A stretch of DNA of 64,000 nt, taken from contig NZ_CP109190.1 of assembly GCF_041438805.1 (NCBI RefSeq), positions 5,146,001 to 5,210,000 on the forward strand, read 5' to 3'. Made by a program: the position numbers and the translations under genes. The notes beneath the pieces were generated by a model, which saw only the letters and a program-made list of their open reading frames with translations, did not search any database and was not told the origin of the DNA. Positions 24,420 through 32,887 of this stretch are shown in pieces; positions within the stretch are counted from its first letter, which is position 1; every line of letters begins with the position of its first letter. This DNA is from Streptomyces sp. NBC_01707. GTDB taxonomy: Bacteria; Actinomycetota; Actinomycetes; Streptomycetales; Streptomycetaceae.

Positions 24420-25355
24420 CTTGAGCTCCGTCAGCTGCACGTACTGAAGGCGATCGCGCAAGAGGGCTCCCTGGCCGCAGCAGCCCGTGCCCTCCACTAC
24501 ACCCAGCCGACAATCACCCACCACCTCGCGGTGCTGGAGTCCCATTTCGACGCGCGCCTCGTGCAACGCGGGCCGCGCGGGGCCGCACTGACCGAGCTCG
24601 GCGCGGCACTCCTGCCGCACGTGGAGGCAGTGATCGAACGGCTGAGACTCGCCGAGCGGGAGGTCCGGGACCTCGCCGAACGGGGTGCGCACACCCTGCA
24701 CATCGGCACGTTCCCCACGGCCGGCGCGCTGCTGCTGCCGCCCGCCGTGAAGGCTCTCCGTCACGCCGGGGTGCACATCTCACTCACCGAAGGCGAACTG
24801 CCGACCCTGCTGCGGGGACTGCGCGCACGGGAGCTCCACGCCGCCCTGGTCTTCTCCCAGCCGGGTGATCGTCTCGATCTCGACGACGACTTCGAGCTGT
24901 ATCCGCTGCTGCACGATCCACTGCAGCTGGTCCTGCCCGAGGACCACCGGTGCGCCGGCCAGGCGTACGTGCCTCTCGAAGAACTCAGGGACGACGACTG
25001 GATCGGCGCGGCGGACCCCCGTGACCCGTGCGACCGCCTTTTGTCCTGGGCCTGCGCCCAGCACTCCTTCGAACCCGTCCACACCCTGCGTACGGACGAC
25101 TACGCGGTCGTCCAGGGATTCGTCGCAGCGGGCGCCGGCGTGGCCCTCATCCCGCGGCTCGCCCTCGGCCCACCGCGCGAGGACGTCGCCGTACGACAGC
25201 TCGAGGGCGCCCCGCTGGCACGGGAGATCAGCGTTGCCGTTCTCCGCACCACCGCCGCGCGCAGTATTCGCGAGCTGGTGGAGGCCCTCACGGAACAGGC
25301 CAAGCTGATCCAGCGGCGCTGGAGCGACGCGGACGAGGACGCCGGACTCGCGTAG
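24417..25355 (+). CDS. LysR family transcriptional regulator
   Basis: A 312-residue LysR protein. The N-terminal HTH reads LRQLHVLKAIAQEGSLAAAARALHYTQPTITHHLAVLE, with the family LELRQL start. The effector domain begins near residue 90 (HTLHIGTFPTAGALLLPPAV) and has the usual two-lobe pattern through residue 290. The gene is divergent from the basic amino-acid decarboxylase and probably controls it and the transporter below. A palindrome covering the -10 box and start codon suggests autoregulation. The effector is unknown; an amino acid or polyamine is inferred from context. Confidence 0.92.
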   Translation: MLELRQLHVLKAIAQEGSLAAAARALHYTQPTITHHLAVLESHFDARLVQRGPRGAALTELGAALLPHVEAVIERLRLAEREVRDLAERGAHTLHIGTFPTAGALLLPPAVKALRHAGVHISLTEGELPTLLRGLRARELHAALVFSQPGDRLDLDDDFELYPLLHDPLQLVLPEDHRCAGQAYVPLEELRDDDWIGAADPRDPCDRLLSWACAQHSFEPVHTLRTDDYAVVQGFVAAGAGVALIPRLALGPPREDVAVRQLEGAPLAREISVAVLRTTAARSIRELVEALTEQAKLIQRRWSDADEDAGLA

Positions 25356-25502
25356 CCGTCCTCGTGCGGTCCTCGTCAGCCGTTGCCGCGGACTCACTGC
25401 TGTCCCGATTGCCGAGGGATGCCAGAAGATGCCATACGGCGGCGCTCAGCAGACCTGCACCGACACGGCACCGGCGCCCACAAACGCCGACGTCAGAAAC
25501 AC

Positions 25503-25546
25503 AGAGACTCCCCCGGCCTGCGCTTCCACAGGCCGGGGGAGTCTCT
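25503..25546 (-). terminator. Terminator downstream of tRNA-Ala
   Basis: AGAGACTCCCCCGGCCTG and CAGGCCGGGGGAGTCTCT form a perfect 18-bp stem with an 8-base loop, 7 bases past the tRNA end. Confidence 0.85.
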
Positions 25547-25553
25547 ACAGATG

Positions 25554-25626
25554 TGGAGCCTAGGAGATTCGAACTCCTGACATCTGCCTTGCAAAGGCAG
25601 CGCTCTACCAACTGAGCTAAGGCCCC
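25554..25626 (-). tRNA. tRNA-Ala (anticodon TGC)
   Basis: On the minus strand it reads GGGGCCTTAGCTCAGTTGG, with anticodon stem CTGCC/GGCAG around the loop TTTGCAA, giving anticodon TGC. The T loop is GTTCGAATC and the discriminator base is A, with no encoded CCA. The 73-nt length is normal. Confidence 0.96.
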
Positions 25627-25796
25627 GAAAAGCGGACAGCACCGGACGCATCAGCGTCTCGGTCACCGCCGCAGACCAGAGTACCGGGTGACCCCCTGAA
25701 TCTTCCAAAAAGATTGGGGCTCCCGGTCAGGAACCACTCTCCGTAAGATGCTCGTCGAGGTTCGCAGCAGCGAAGCCGCAGCGAAGGGGAGACGCA

Positions 25797-26345
25797 ATGG
25801 ACGCAGCTCAGCAAGAGGCAACGGCAAGAGCCAGGGAGCTTCAGCGCAGTTGGTACGGAGAGCCACTGGGGGCGCTCTTCCGTCGGCTGATCGATGATCT
25901 CGGCCTGAATCAGGCCCGGCTCGCCGCCGTACTCGGGCTGTCCGCCCCCATGCTCTCCCAGCTGATGAGCGGCCAGCGGGCGAAGATCGGGAACCCGGCG
26001 GTCGTCCAGCGTGTCCAGGCCCTGCAGGAACTGGCCGGCCACGTCGCCGACGGCAGCGTCAGCGCGGGAGAGGCCACCGACCGCATGGAAGAGATCAAGA
26101 AGTCCCAGGGCGGCTCCGTCCTCACCGGCACCGGTCAGACCTCGACCACCGGCGGGGCGCCCACCGTCCGGCGCGTGGTCCGCGAGATCCAGTCGCTGCT
26201 GCGGTCGGTCGCGGCCGCCGGGGACATCATCGATGCCGCCGACTCCCTCGCCCCGACCCACCCGGAACTGGCAGAGTTCCTCAAGGTGTACGGGGCAGGG
26301 CGCACCGCGGACGCGGTCGCGCACTACGAGGGACACCAGGGCTAG
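25797..26345 (+). CDS. HTH DNA-binding protein
   Basis: A 182-residue protein. An XRE-like helix-turn-helix (about 25-60) reads LFRRLIDDLGLNQARLAAVLGLSAPMLSQLMSGQRAKIGNP. The rest is helical, with a Gly/Thr linker at about 108-122 and a C-terminal helical domain (VRRVVREIQSLLRSVAAAGDII). The function is unknown. It lies 82 bases upstream of a membrane Ser/Thr kinase on the same strand, so it may be the kinase's regulator or target. The ATG has GGGGAG five bases upstream. It follows tRNA-Ala divergently. Confidence 0.85.
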   Translation: MDAAQQEATARARELQRSWYGEPLGALFRRLIDDLGLNQARLAAVLGLSAPMLSQLMSGQRAKIGNPAVVQRVQALQELAGHVADGSVSAGEATDRMEEIKKSQGGSVLTGTGQTSTTGGAPTVRRVVREIQSLLRSVAAAGDIIDAADSLAPTHPELAEFLKVYGAGRTADAVAHYEGHQG

Positions 26346-26426
26346 GGCCTGTCCGACAAGTCCTAGGGCACTAACTCCGAGAGCCGGGCACGAGCCGGAA
26401 CAGGAACTGGGAGCGGGCGCAGCGCA

Positions 26427-27836
26427 ATGGGTGAGGTCTTCGCGGGTCGGTACGAGCTGATCGATCCGATCGGACGTGGTGGCGTCGGCGCCGTCTGGCG
26501 TGCCTGGGACCACCGGCGTCGCCGGTACGTGGCGGCCAAGGTGCTCCAGCAGAGCGACGCGCACACACTGCTGCGCTTCGTCCGCGAGCAGGCACTGCGG
26601 ATCGAGCATCCGCATGTGCTCGCCCCGGCCAGTTGGGCCGCGGACGACGACAAGGTCCTGTTCACCATGGATCTGGTCAGCGGTGGCTCGCTGGCGCATG
26701 TCATCGGCGACTACGGCCCGCTGCCCCCGCGCTTCGTCTGCACGCTGCTGGACCAGTTGTTGTCCGGGCTGTCGACGGTGCACGCCGAGGGTGTCGTGCA
26801 CCGCGACATCAAGCCCGCCAACATCCTGATGGAGGCCACCGGCACCGGTCGGCCGCATCTGCGGCTCTCCGACTTCGGCATCTCCATGCGCAAGGGCGAG
26901 CCCCGCCTCACCGAGACCAACTATGTGGTGGGAACGCCGGGTTACTTCGCGCCCGAGCAGATGATGGGTGCGGAGCCCGACTTCCCCGCGGACCTCTTCG
27001 CCGTCGGTCTCGTGGCGCTCTATCTGTTGCAGGGTCAGAAGCCCGACTCCAGGGCTCTCGTCGAGCATTTCGCGTCGCACGGCACACCCGGCGCCCCACA
27101 GGGCATCCCGGAACCGCTGTGGCAGGTCCTCGCAGGCCTGCTCCAGCCGGATCCCCAGGCCCGGTTCCGGACGGCCACGGGCGCACGCAAGGCGCTGACC
27201 GCCGCTGTCGAGATGCTGCCGGAGCCCGGCGTCGACGACGAACCGGTGGAGGTCTTCGATCAGATCGGCCCGCTGCCCGCCGGATTCGGTCCCGCAGGCC
27301 CCCTCGCCGCCCCCCGGACCCCCGCCGGACCCGCGCACGCCGTGCGGCCACAGATCGAACCCACGGGCCAGCCACTCCAGCAGGACGCCCACCTGTCCGG
27401 ACAGGTGCCCGTACAGCCGTCCGTGCAGCAGCAGCCGCACACCCCGTCGCCCTCCCCGATGTCGGAGACGGGTAGCTTCCACCTCGCCCCGCCCCCGCAG
27501 CAGCCGCCCACCCCCCAGCCACAGGCCCAGACTCAGGCCCGGCCACAGCCGGTGCAGCCGGCCGCTTTTCCCCCTCCGCTCCCGGCGCATACAGGTTCCC
27601 CCTTCCCTGCCGCCGCACCGGATCCCTCCCAGGCCCCGACAGCGGCGGTGCAGCACGAACAAGCTCTCACTCGTGCTTACACCGCTCAGCAGCCGCAGGT
27701 TCCCCATCCCGCAGCGGGAGTTGCCACGCACGTTCCTCAGAAGCGACCGGGACCGCCCCCGAAGGTGGCGGTCCCGGTCCTGCTGATGGCGCTGATCTGT
27801 TTCGCCGTAGGTATCTGGGCGCTGACCCAGACCTGA
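26427..27836 (+). CDS. Membrane-anchored Ser/Thr protein kinase
   Basis: A 469-residue kinase. The N-terminal kinase domain (about 8-265) has GRGGVGAVW, the Lys of AAKVLQQ, HRDIKPANIL, DFGIS and GTPGYFAPE, so it should be active. A Pro/Gln-rich linker of about 165 residues follows. The protein ends in one membrane helix (about 447-465, VAVPVLLMALICFAVGIWAL) with only a few residues outside. It therefore lacks a sensor domain of its own and must respond to a partner. Its neighbours are the HTH gene upstream and two convergent surface-protein genes. It is distinct from PknB, having no PASTA domains. Confidence 0.92.
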   Translation: MGEVFAGRYELIDPIGRGGVGAVWRAWDHRRRRYVAAKVLQQSDAHTLLRFVREQALRIEHPHVLAPASWAADDDKVLFTMDLVSGGSLAHVIGDYGPLPPRFVCTLLDQLLSGLSTVHAEGVVHRDIKPANILMEATGTGRPHLRLSDFGISMRKGEPRLTETNYVVGTPGYFAPEQMMGAEPDFPADLFAVGLVALYLLQGQKPDSRALVEHFASHGTPGAPQGIPEPLWQVLAGLLQPDPQARFRTATGARKALTAAVEMLPEPGVDDEPVEVFDQIGPLPAGFGPAGPLAAPRTPAGPAHAVRPQIEPTGQPLQQDAHLSGQVPVQPSVQQQPHTPSPSPMSETGSFHLAPPPQQPPTPQPQAQTQARPQPVQPAAFPPPLPAHTGSPFPAAAPDPSQAPTAAVQHEQALTRAYTAQQPQVPHPAAGVATHVPQKRPGPPPKVAVPVLLMALICFAVGIWALTQT

Positions 27837-27890
27837 GCTCACCGGGTCTCAGCCCGCTGACGTCTCCGGCCTGCGGCCCCATCCCCGGAA

Positions 27891-29243
27891 TCACCAGGCC
27901 TGCGGCGGTCCTCCGTACGGCGGCTGCCCCGCCGTGCCCACGGCTGCCTGCCCGCCCGCGACGGTCGCCGCGCGTCGCCGAGCGAGCAGCGTCCACGCCC
28001 CGAGCACGAGCACGAGCACGGCGCCCGCGCCGATCCCGGCGGCGGCAACCATCTTCATGGTGTCGCTCTTGGCGGCCTGCGGGGCACTCTGCCCGTTCCT
28101 GGCCATGTCCTTGTCGTCCTGTGTGACACCGAAGACCCCGGCGGAACCCTCGTACGGCGACGGACCCGCGGAGTTCTCGACCTTCACCTTGAGGGTCATC
28201 GGGATCGCCTTCCTGCCGTACGCCTTCTCGACCTCCGGGCTCAGCGTCACCGACAGGTAGTACCAGCCCGCGAACCGCATGGCGCTGACATCTGCGCTGG
28301 AGGCGAACCGGTTCTCGTACGCCACCGGGGGCAGCGGATCGAGTGACACGGAGGCCGGCTTACCCGAGTACGACAGCGGTGAGGCATCGTCGACATGGCC
28401 GTGCGCGGGATTGTCCAGGGACAGTGCGAGCGCGCTGCCCACGTATTCGTCCGAGCCGTCGACGCTGTTGCCGAGATCGACGGTGGCGAAGATCTGCTGT
28501 CCCCAGTCCACGGGCACCTGGTAGAAGCGGGTCTGCCCCGGCTCGATGCTGTCATCCCACTCGCCGGTCTCCAGGCTGGTGGCGTCGTAGTAGCTGGTGC
28601 CGCCCGGCCGCTTCTGCGCGGCCTGGGTGGGCGGTGACGGCGACGCCGACGGCCAGTTCTCCGGCGCCTCGGTCGGTACCGACCCGCCCTGCTTCAGCTT
28701 CGGCTCCGACTCGTAACGGATCTCCAGATCCCACTCCGCCGGGGTCGATGTCTCCTTGCCCTCCCGCTCGACCAGCACGTTGTACGTACCGGCGTCGTCG
28801 CAGGTGGTGCTGTTCTTCTCGGGGACCCGGTAGGCGTACGCGGCGATCGGACGGGGGTACTCCGCCGACTCGAACCTGGCATCCTCCGAGCTGCACTGCA
28901 GGTCCGTGCTGTCCCGGATACTGACCTTGATGCCGTCCCCGTACGCGACCTGGCCGCCGAGCTCGGGCACCGCCACCGCCGAGACATACGCATTCGTGTC
29001 GGCATCGAGGTCGAGGCGGTAGTAGAGCTTCTCGCCCGGCTTGATCGAGCTCTTGTACACGGATCCGGCGCTCAGCGCAGACGCGTCGGTGCTGATCTCC
29101 GCGCCCTGGATCGACTTGGCCTCGGGGTCGAAGGTGTACGGAGCAGGCTCCCCGGCCGCGTACGCCTGACCCGGCAGCGCCGCCACCGCGCACATCGCCG
29201 CGAACGCGGCCAGCGTCGCCCGGCCCCTGTTGCGCTGCCTCAT
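27891..29243 (-). CDS. Secreted membrane-anchored protein, paralogue of the VWA protein
   Basis: A 450-residue protein with a signal peptide (TLAAFAAMCAVAALPGQAYAA, cleavage near 29). A large extracytoplasmic part is followed by a C-terminal helix (about 400-422, AGIGAGAVLVLVLGAWTLLARRR) and a short cytoplasmic tail. Two stretches echo the preceding gene: KPGEKLYYRLDLDADTNAYVSAVAV, and EPGQTRFYQVPVDWGQQIFATVDLG. It looks like that protein without the VWA domain. The ATG overlaps the stop of the VWA gene (TGATG), so the two are co-translated. Function is unknown; a surface complex of the two is plausible. Confidence 0.82.
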   Translation of the reverse strand: MRQRNRGRATLAAFAAMCAVAALPGQAYAAGEPAPYTFDPEAKSIQGAEISTDASALSAGSVYKSSIKPGEKLYYRLDLDADTNAYVSAVAVPELGGQVAYGDGIKVSIRDSTDLQCSSEDARFESAEYPRPIAAYAYRVPEKNSTTCDDAGTYNVLVEREGKETSTPAEWDLEIRYESEPKLKQGGSVPTEAPENWPSASPSPPTQAAQKRPGGTSYYDATSLETGEWDDSIEPGQTRFYQVPVDWGQQIFATVDLGNSVDGSDEYVGSALALSLDNPAHGHVDDASPLSYSGKPASVSLDPLPPVAYENRFASSADVSAMRFAGWYYLSVTLSPEVEKAYGRKAIPMTLKVKVENSAGPSPYEGSAGVFGVTQDDKDMARNGQSAPQAAKSDTMKMVAAAGIGAGAVLVLVLGAWTLLARRRAATVAGGQAAVGTAGQPPYGGPPQAW

Positions 29244-31195
29244 CACGCGCTTCCCCTCGTCGTCTGGGTGGCCGCCCTGCGGCGGCTGCGCACGAACACC
29301 AGCCCCGCGATCACAACCACCACGGCGCCCGCCCCGGCAGCGGCCGCGATGCCGGTCCATCCTGCCCCGCCCGTACCGTCGCTGTCTGCGGCCGAAGGTG
29401 AATTGCCCCTCTTGTCCGCCCCGTCGCCCGTCTTCTTCCCGAGGGCGGGCGCACCGTACTCCGGTCCGGCCCGCTCGTCGCCGAGCACCGATACCCGAAG
29501 CACCACACCGATCTGCGGGTTCTCGGCGATCTCGGCGGCCCGCGCGCCCAGCGTCACGGAGATGTAGAACTCGCCCCCGGTGTGCACCGGCTGGACCGTG
29601 GGGCGGAACTCGTAGCGGTTGGTCCAGGAGACCGGAACCGACCCCATCCTGATTGCGGCCGGACGGCCGCTGTACACGGCCGTCGACGTGAACTCGCCGC
29701 CACCGCCGACCGGGAAGCGGCCCGGCGTGAACAGCTGCGTAGCCCCGTACGAGTACGAGGAGGTTTGCTCCACGGTCGGCTCGTTGGCGAACTCGACGTC
29801 GTAGCGCACCTGCTGGCCCCAGCCGACCGGAACCTTGTACCAGAGCGTCTGCGACGGAAGGATCCGGTCGCGCCACACGCCCCGGCCGAGCTCCTCGGCA
29901 TCGTTGAATCCGGTGCCGCCCCGCGCATCACGGGGGTCGCCGGAGGGCAGCGCCGCACTCCTGCCACCCACGCCGTACTCCGGCTCCGACGCGGCGGGCG
30001 TGACCCCCTTCTTCAGCGGTGCCTCCACCCCGTGGACGAGCTCCAGCGGCCAACGCGCGGCATCGGAGCCCTTCTTGCTCTCCCGCTCCACCACCAACCG
30101 GTAGCGGCCCGCCCTGTCGCAGACACGGGTTCCCTCCGGGGCGGGGATGCGGGCAACCGCCGAGGTCAGCGGGGTCGCACCCTCCTTCTGGTAGAAGCGC
30201 TCGGTGTTCGTCGCGCAGAAACTGTCGGTGCCGTACTCAAGGCTGGTACGCAGCGCGTCGAAGGTATCGACAGCCGCCCCGGGCTGCGGCACAGCCGTCG
30301 CAGAGAAGTCCGCCGTGGACACCGCGTCCAGATCGACGGCGTAGTACCGCTTCTCACCGGGGCCGATGGTGTCCAGATACTGCCCGGGGGCGAGCAGCGG
30401 TGCCCGGTCGCCGGTAGCGGCGCCCTCGACCCGCTTGCCGCGGAACCGGTAGCCGTCCGCGGAGAGTTGCGATGCCCGCTGCAACTGCCTGGCCAGCGCC
30501 TTGGCGTCCGGTGCGTCGTAGTAGCGGCCGTTGCCCGCCGCCGCGATGCATTCGAGCTGCTCCCGAGCCCTGCCCTTCACCTGGAAACCGACGGTGTCGA
30601 TCCGCAGCCCGGCCCCCTCCTTGCCGAGCTGCTCGGCCACCTCGCAGGGCTGCGGCGTGCCGCAGTTGTCCTCGCCGTCGGAGATCAGCAGGATCGTGCG
30701 CGTCCCCATGGCGCCGTCGGCGGGCCCGGGAAGGTCCTTCGCGGCCTTCTGCAGGGACAGGCCGATGGGTGTGTCACCCCTGGGCCGCACGGCCGCCACG
30801 GCCTGTTTCACGGCGGCGCGGTCGAGCGGTTGCACCGGCCGTACCAGCCGGGTGTCCGCGCATCCCCGGGAGTGATCGGCGCCGTACACGCGCAGCCCTG
30901 TCGGATAGTGGTCGGGAAGACCGTCCACGACCGTGCCCACGGCCCTACGTGCGGTCTCCATCCGGGTCCGGCCGGTGCCGTCGTCGTCCGCCATGGATCC
31001 GGAGGAGTCGAGCACCATGACAAGGCTGCTGTCGTCCGGAGCAGCCGTGCCCGGCGCGGCAGCTGCACCATGGTCTCCGTGGGCTCCAGGTCCGGCCGCC
31101 GCGACCGGCAGCGCTCCCGCCATCAAGGCGAGTAACGCCCCGCCCGCCAATGCCCCCACCGCTGTTGCAGTCCGACGGTGATTGAGTCCCCTCAC
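29243..31195 (-). CDS. VWA-domain surface protein, membrane-anchored
   Basis: A 650-residue protein. The signal peptide VGALAGGALLALMAGALPVAAA is followed by a von Willebrand factor A domain (about 55-230) with the MIDAS motif DSSGS near residue 62 and ISDGEDN. Two beta-rich modules (GEKRYYAVDLDAVSTADFSATAV and PSQTLWYKVPVGWGQQVRYDVEF) precede a C-terminal helix (about 617-640) and an Arg-rich tail. VWA domains bind protein ligands through a divalent metal. GTG 31195 has GAGGGGG upstream; an in-frame GTG at 31234 would place the start inside the inverted repeat at 31230. Ligand and function are unknown. Confidence 0.85.
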   Translation of the reverse strand: MRGLNHRRTATAVGALAGGALLALMAGALPVAAAGPGAHGDHGAAAAPGTAAPDDSSLVMVLDSSGSMADDDGTGRTRMETARRAVGTVVDGLPDHYPTGLRVYGADHSRGCADTRLVRPVQPLDRAAVKQAVAAVRPRGDTPIGLSLQKAAKDLPGPADGAMGTRTILLISDGEDNCGTPQPCEVAEQLGKEGAGLRIDTVGFQVKGRAREQLECIAAAGNGRYYDAPDAKALARQLQRASQLSADGYRFRGKRVEGAATGDRAPLLAPGQYLDTIGPGEKRYYAVDLDAVSTADFSATAVPQPGAAVDTFDALRTSLEYGTDSFCATNTERFYQKEGATPLTSAVARIPAPEGTRVCDRAGRYRLVVERESKKGSDAARWPLELVHGVEAPLKKGVTPAASEPEYGVGGRSAALPSGDPRDARGGTGFNDAEELGRGVWRDRILPSQTLWYKVPVGWGQQVRYDVEFANEPTVEQTSSYSYGATQLFTPGRFPVGGGGEFTSTAVYSGRPAAIRMGSVPVSWTNRYEFRPTVQPVHTGGEFYISVTLGARAAEIAENPQIGVVLRVSVLGDERAGPEYGAPALGKKTGDGADKRGNSPSAADSDGTGGAGWTGIAAAAGAGAVVVVIAGLVFVRSRRRAATQTTRGSA

Positions 31196-31229
31196 CCGTG
31201 CCCCCTCGACCGAGATACCGGCTTCTTTG

Positions 31230-31256
31230 CTCACGCAACTTATTGATTTGCGTGAG
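31230..31256. promoter_or_regulatory. Inverted repeat upstream of the VWA gene
   Basis: CTCACGCAA and TTGCGTGAG form a perfect 9-bp inverted repeat with a 9-bp AT-rich spacer. It lies 35 bases upstream of the chosen start. The spacing fits a dimeric repressor or response regulator. Confidence 0.6.
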
Positions 31257-31299
31257 CGAACTCAAGAGCACAGGTGTCACGGTCCCGCAACAGCACGAA

Positions 31300-31324
31300 G
31301 CCCCGGCCGCTCAGCGACCGGGGC
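31300..31324 (-). terminator. Hairpin downstream of the DLW-39 gene
   Basis: GCCCCGG and CCGGGGC form a 7-bp stem with an 11-base loop, 21 bases beyond the DLW-39 stop. Confidence 0.6.
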
Positions 31325-31344
31325 CCGCAAAAGGCTGTTCTGTC

Positions 31345-31479
31345 TCACACACCCGAACCTGCGGGCACGGAGTCAGTCGCCTCCGTCCACAGATCCTGCT
31401 CGGCGCGATCCGCCTGGATCTGGCGGTACACGAGGAGCCCGCCGATGGCGGCCAGTGCGACCAGGAGAAGCTTCTTCAC
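31345..31479 (-). CDS. DLW-39 family small protein
   Basis: A 44-residue protein starting VKKLLLVALAAIGGLLVYRQIQADRAEQDLWTEATD. A short N-terminal membrane helix (3-18) is followed by a charged stretch holding the invariant DLW with a conserved Trp at residue 31. DLW-39 proteins are restricted to actinobacteria, are encoded near gyrA and tRNA genes, and have no known role. GTG 31479 has GAGG upstream. Its position about 2 kb from gyrA agrees with the family's usual neighbourhood. Confidence 0.85.
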   Translation of the reverse strand: MKKLLLVALAAIGGLLVYRQIQADRAEQDLWTEATDSVPAGSGV

Positions 31480-31753
31480 CGCGCGACCTCGTCTTTCCTT
31501 GACGTAGGAGACTTCTGCCGCCCGACTATACACACCGGCCGATATCGATCGGTTACCTCCCCGCGACCCAGCCGGCGCCCGGGCAAATCCGACCATCCCG
31601 GCCGGCCCGCGCCGACCCGTCCAGCCCGGTTGAACCATACGAGTGGTGTTCATCTGAAGATCGGCGGATCCCCGGCGTCGATCCCTGAAATCGCGAGCCG
31701 GATCCACATCATCAGAAAGGTAAGCAAACCGGACCACCCGAAAGCGAGGGGCC

Positions 31754-32122
31754 ATGAGCACCTTCAAGGTCAAGAGCATCTGGACCGCCTTCATCACCGC
31801 CTTCTTCGCGCTCCTCGCGTCGATGGGGCTCATCAGTGCCCCCGCCGCGAACGCGCAGCAGCCGACGGCCACGAACCAGGAGCACACGGCTGCTGCCCCC
31901 GCAACCGCGACCACTCCGTCGGTGCGATGGACCCTTCCGCGTGACAGGGCGCTGCCACCCACGATGAAGCAGCGCATCCGCGCCGAGGCGCACGGCTCGT
32001 CACCGGCCACCAGAAACCTGACCGTGGACACGAGGAACACCCTGGGCGCCACAGGCACCACAGGTGCCGCCCGCATCGCTCACGGCGCCCCGGCGGGGAA
32101 GGCCTCACTTCTTCCGCCCTGA
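31754..32122 (+). CDS. Small secreted or membrane protein (DUF6344-like)
   Basis: A 122-residue protein with one hydrophobic segment at about 9-31 (IWTAFITAFFALLASMGLISAPAANA), either a signal peptide or an anchor. A low-complexity Thr/Ala/Pro tail with RDRALPPTMKQRIRAEAHGSSP follows. It resembles the DUF6344 family of streptomycetes. AGGGG lies two to six bases before the ATG, and a terminator follows. The function is unknown. It is divergent from DLW-39 across 274 bases. Confidence 0.7.
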   Translation: MSTFKVKSIWTAFITAFFALLASMGLISAPAANAQQPTATNQEHTAAAPATATTPSVRWTLPRDRALPPTMKQRIRAEAHGSSPATRNLTVDTRNTLGATGTTGAARIAHGAPAGKASLLPP

Positions 32123-32142
32123 GAGCGGCGCACCTGACACAC

Positions 32143-32179
32143 AGGGCCCCTGGTCCGGTTCACACCGGGCGGGGGCCTT
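32143..32179 (+). terminator. Terminator after the small secreted protein gene, in a 311-base non-coding stretch
   Basis: AGGGCCCC and GGGGGCCT form the outer stem and CCGGT/ACCGG the inner, followed by TTTTC. The rest of 32123-32433 shows low-complexity GC sequence and no convincing gene. Confidence 0.75.
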
Positions 32180-32433
32180 TTCGTGCGCCCGCGCACCTGT
32201 CGGAAAGAGCCAGGCGCCGGGTGCAACCTCCCGCCGCACCCCGGCCCGTACACCGCCACGCGCCAACCGCCGCGCAGTACGGCGCCACATACAACCGCCA
32301 CGCACACACCCGCGCGTACAGCGCGCCACCTACGACCCGCCGCACGCGCCCTCGCGACGTCGCACCGCCCCGCACGGCCATCGGCTGATATCCGCCGACA
32401 ATCGCAAGCACCCAGCCATGACCGGCGAGAGGG

Positions 32434-32595
32434 CTAAGGGTTCCGCTGAGCGAAGGCCCAGCTGAACCACGCCACGCCGATCACGCAGATCACGAACCCC
32501 GCGAGAAGGATCCACCGCACAAACGCCCAATCCGGCTTCCCGCGTTCGAAGGGGTCTTCGTCATCGCTGCCGTCGGACCAACCGCGATCAGTCAT
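32434..32595 (-). CDS. Small membrane protein
   Basis: A 53-residue protein beginning MTDRGWSDGSDDEDPFERGKPDWAFVRWI. It has an acidic N-terminus and one C-terminal membrane helix (about 27-47, VRWILLAGFVICVIGVAWFSW). No family was recognised with certainty, but short proteins of this build occur beside the gyrA/tRNA region of streptomycetes. The ATG at 32595 was chosen over the longer frame to 32652, which adds an unlikely leader. Function unknown. Confidence 0.65.
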   Translation of the reverse strand: MTDRGWSDGSDDEDPFERGKPDWAFVRWILLAGFVICVIGVAWFSWAFAQRNP

Positions 32596-32702
32596 GGCGC
32601 CCCCGCCGGCCCTATGGTGTGAGCCTCGGCACAGCGGTCGAAGCCACTGCACTCGGGACTGCTGACAGACCTACTCATCGGCTGATGTCAGCCGGAGATG
32701 TC

Positions 32703-32736
32703 AAAGACCCCCAACCATGATCGATTGGAGGTCTTT
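32703..32736 (-). terminator. Terminator downstream of tRNA-Ile
   Basis: AAAGACCCCCAA pairs with TTGGAGGTCTTT, with one mismatch and a 10-base loop. It lies 8 bases past the tRNA end. Confidence 0.75.
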
Positions 32737-32743
32737 GTACTGG

Positions 32744-32817
32744 TGGGGCTAACAGGATTTGAACCTGTGGCCTCATCCTTATCAGGGATGCGCTCTAACC
32801 AACTGAGCTATAGCCCC
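32744..32817 (-). tRNA. tRNA-Ile (anticodon GAT)
   Basis: On the minus strand it begins GGGGCTATAGCTCAGTTGG. The anticodon stem CATCC/GGATG encloses CTGATAA, giving anticodon GAT. The T arm is ACAGGTTCAAATCCTGT and the discriminator is A. Length is 74 nt with no encoded CCA. Confidence 0.96.
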
Positions 32818-32887
32818 GCCGCGCTGTGCGCTGACTTCTGAAGATTAGCGCACGTCGGGGCCAGTCCCAAAATCGATACCCGAAGCC

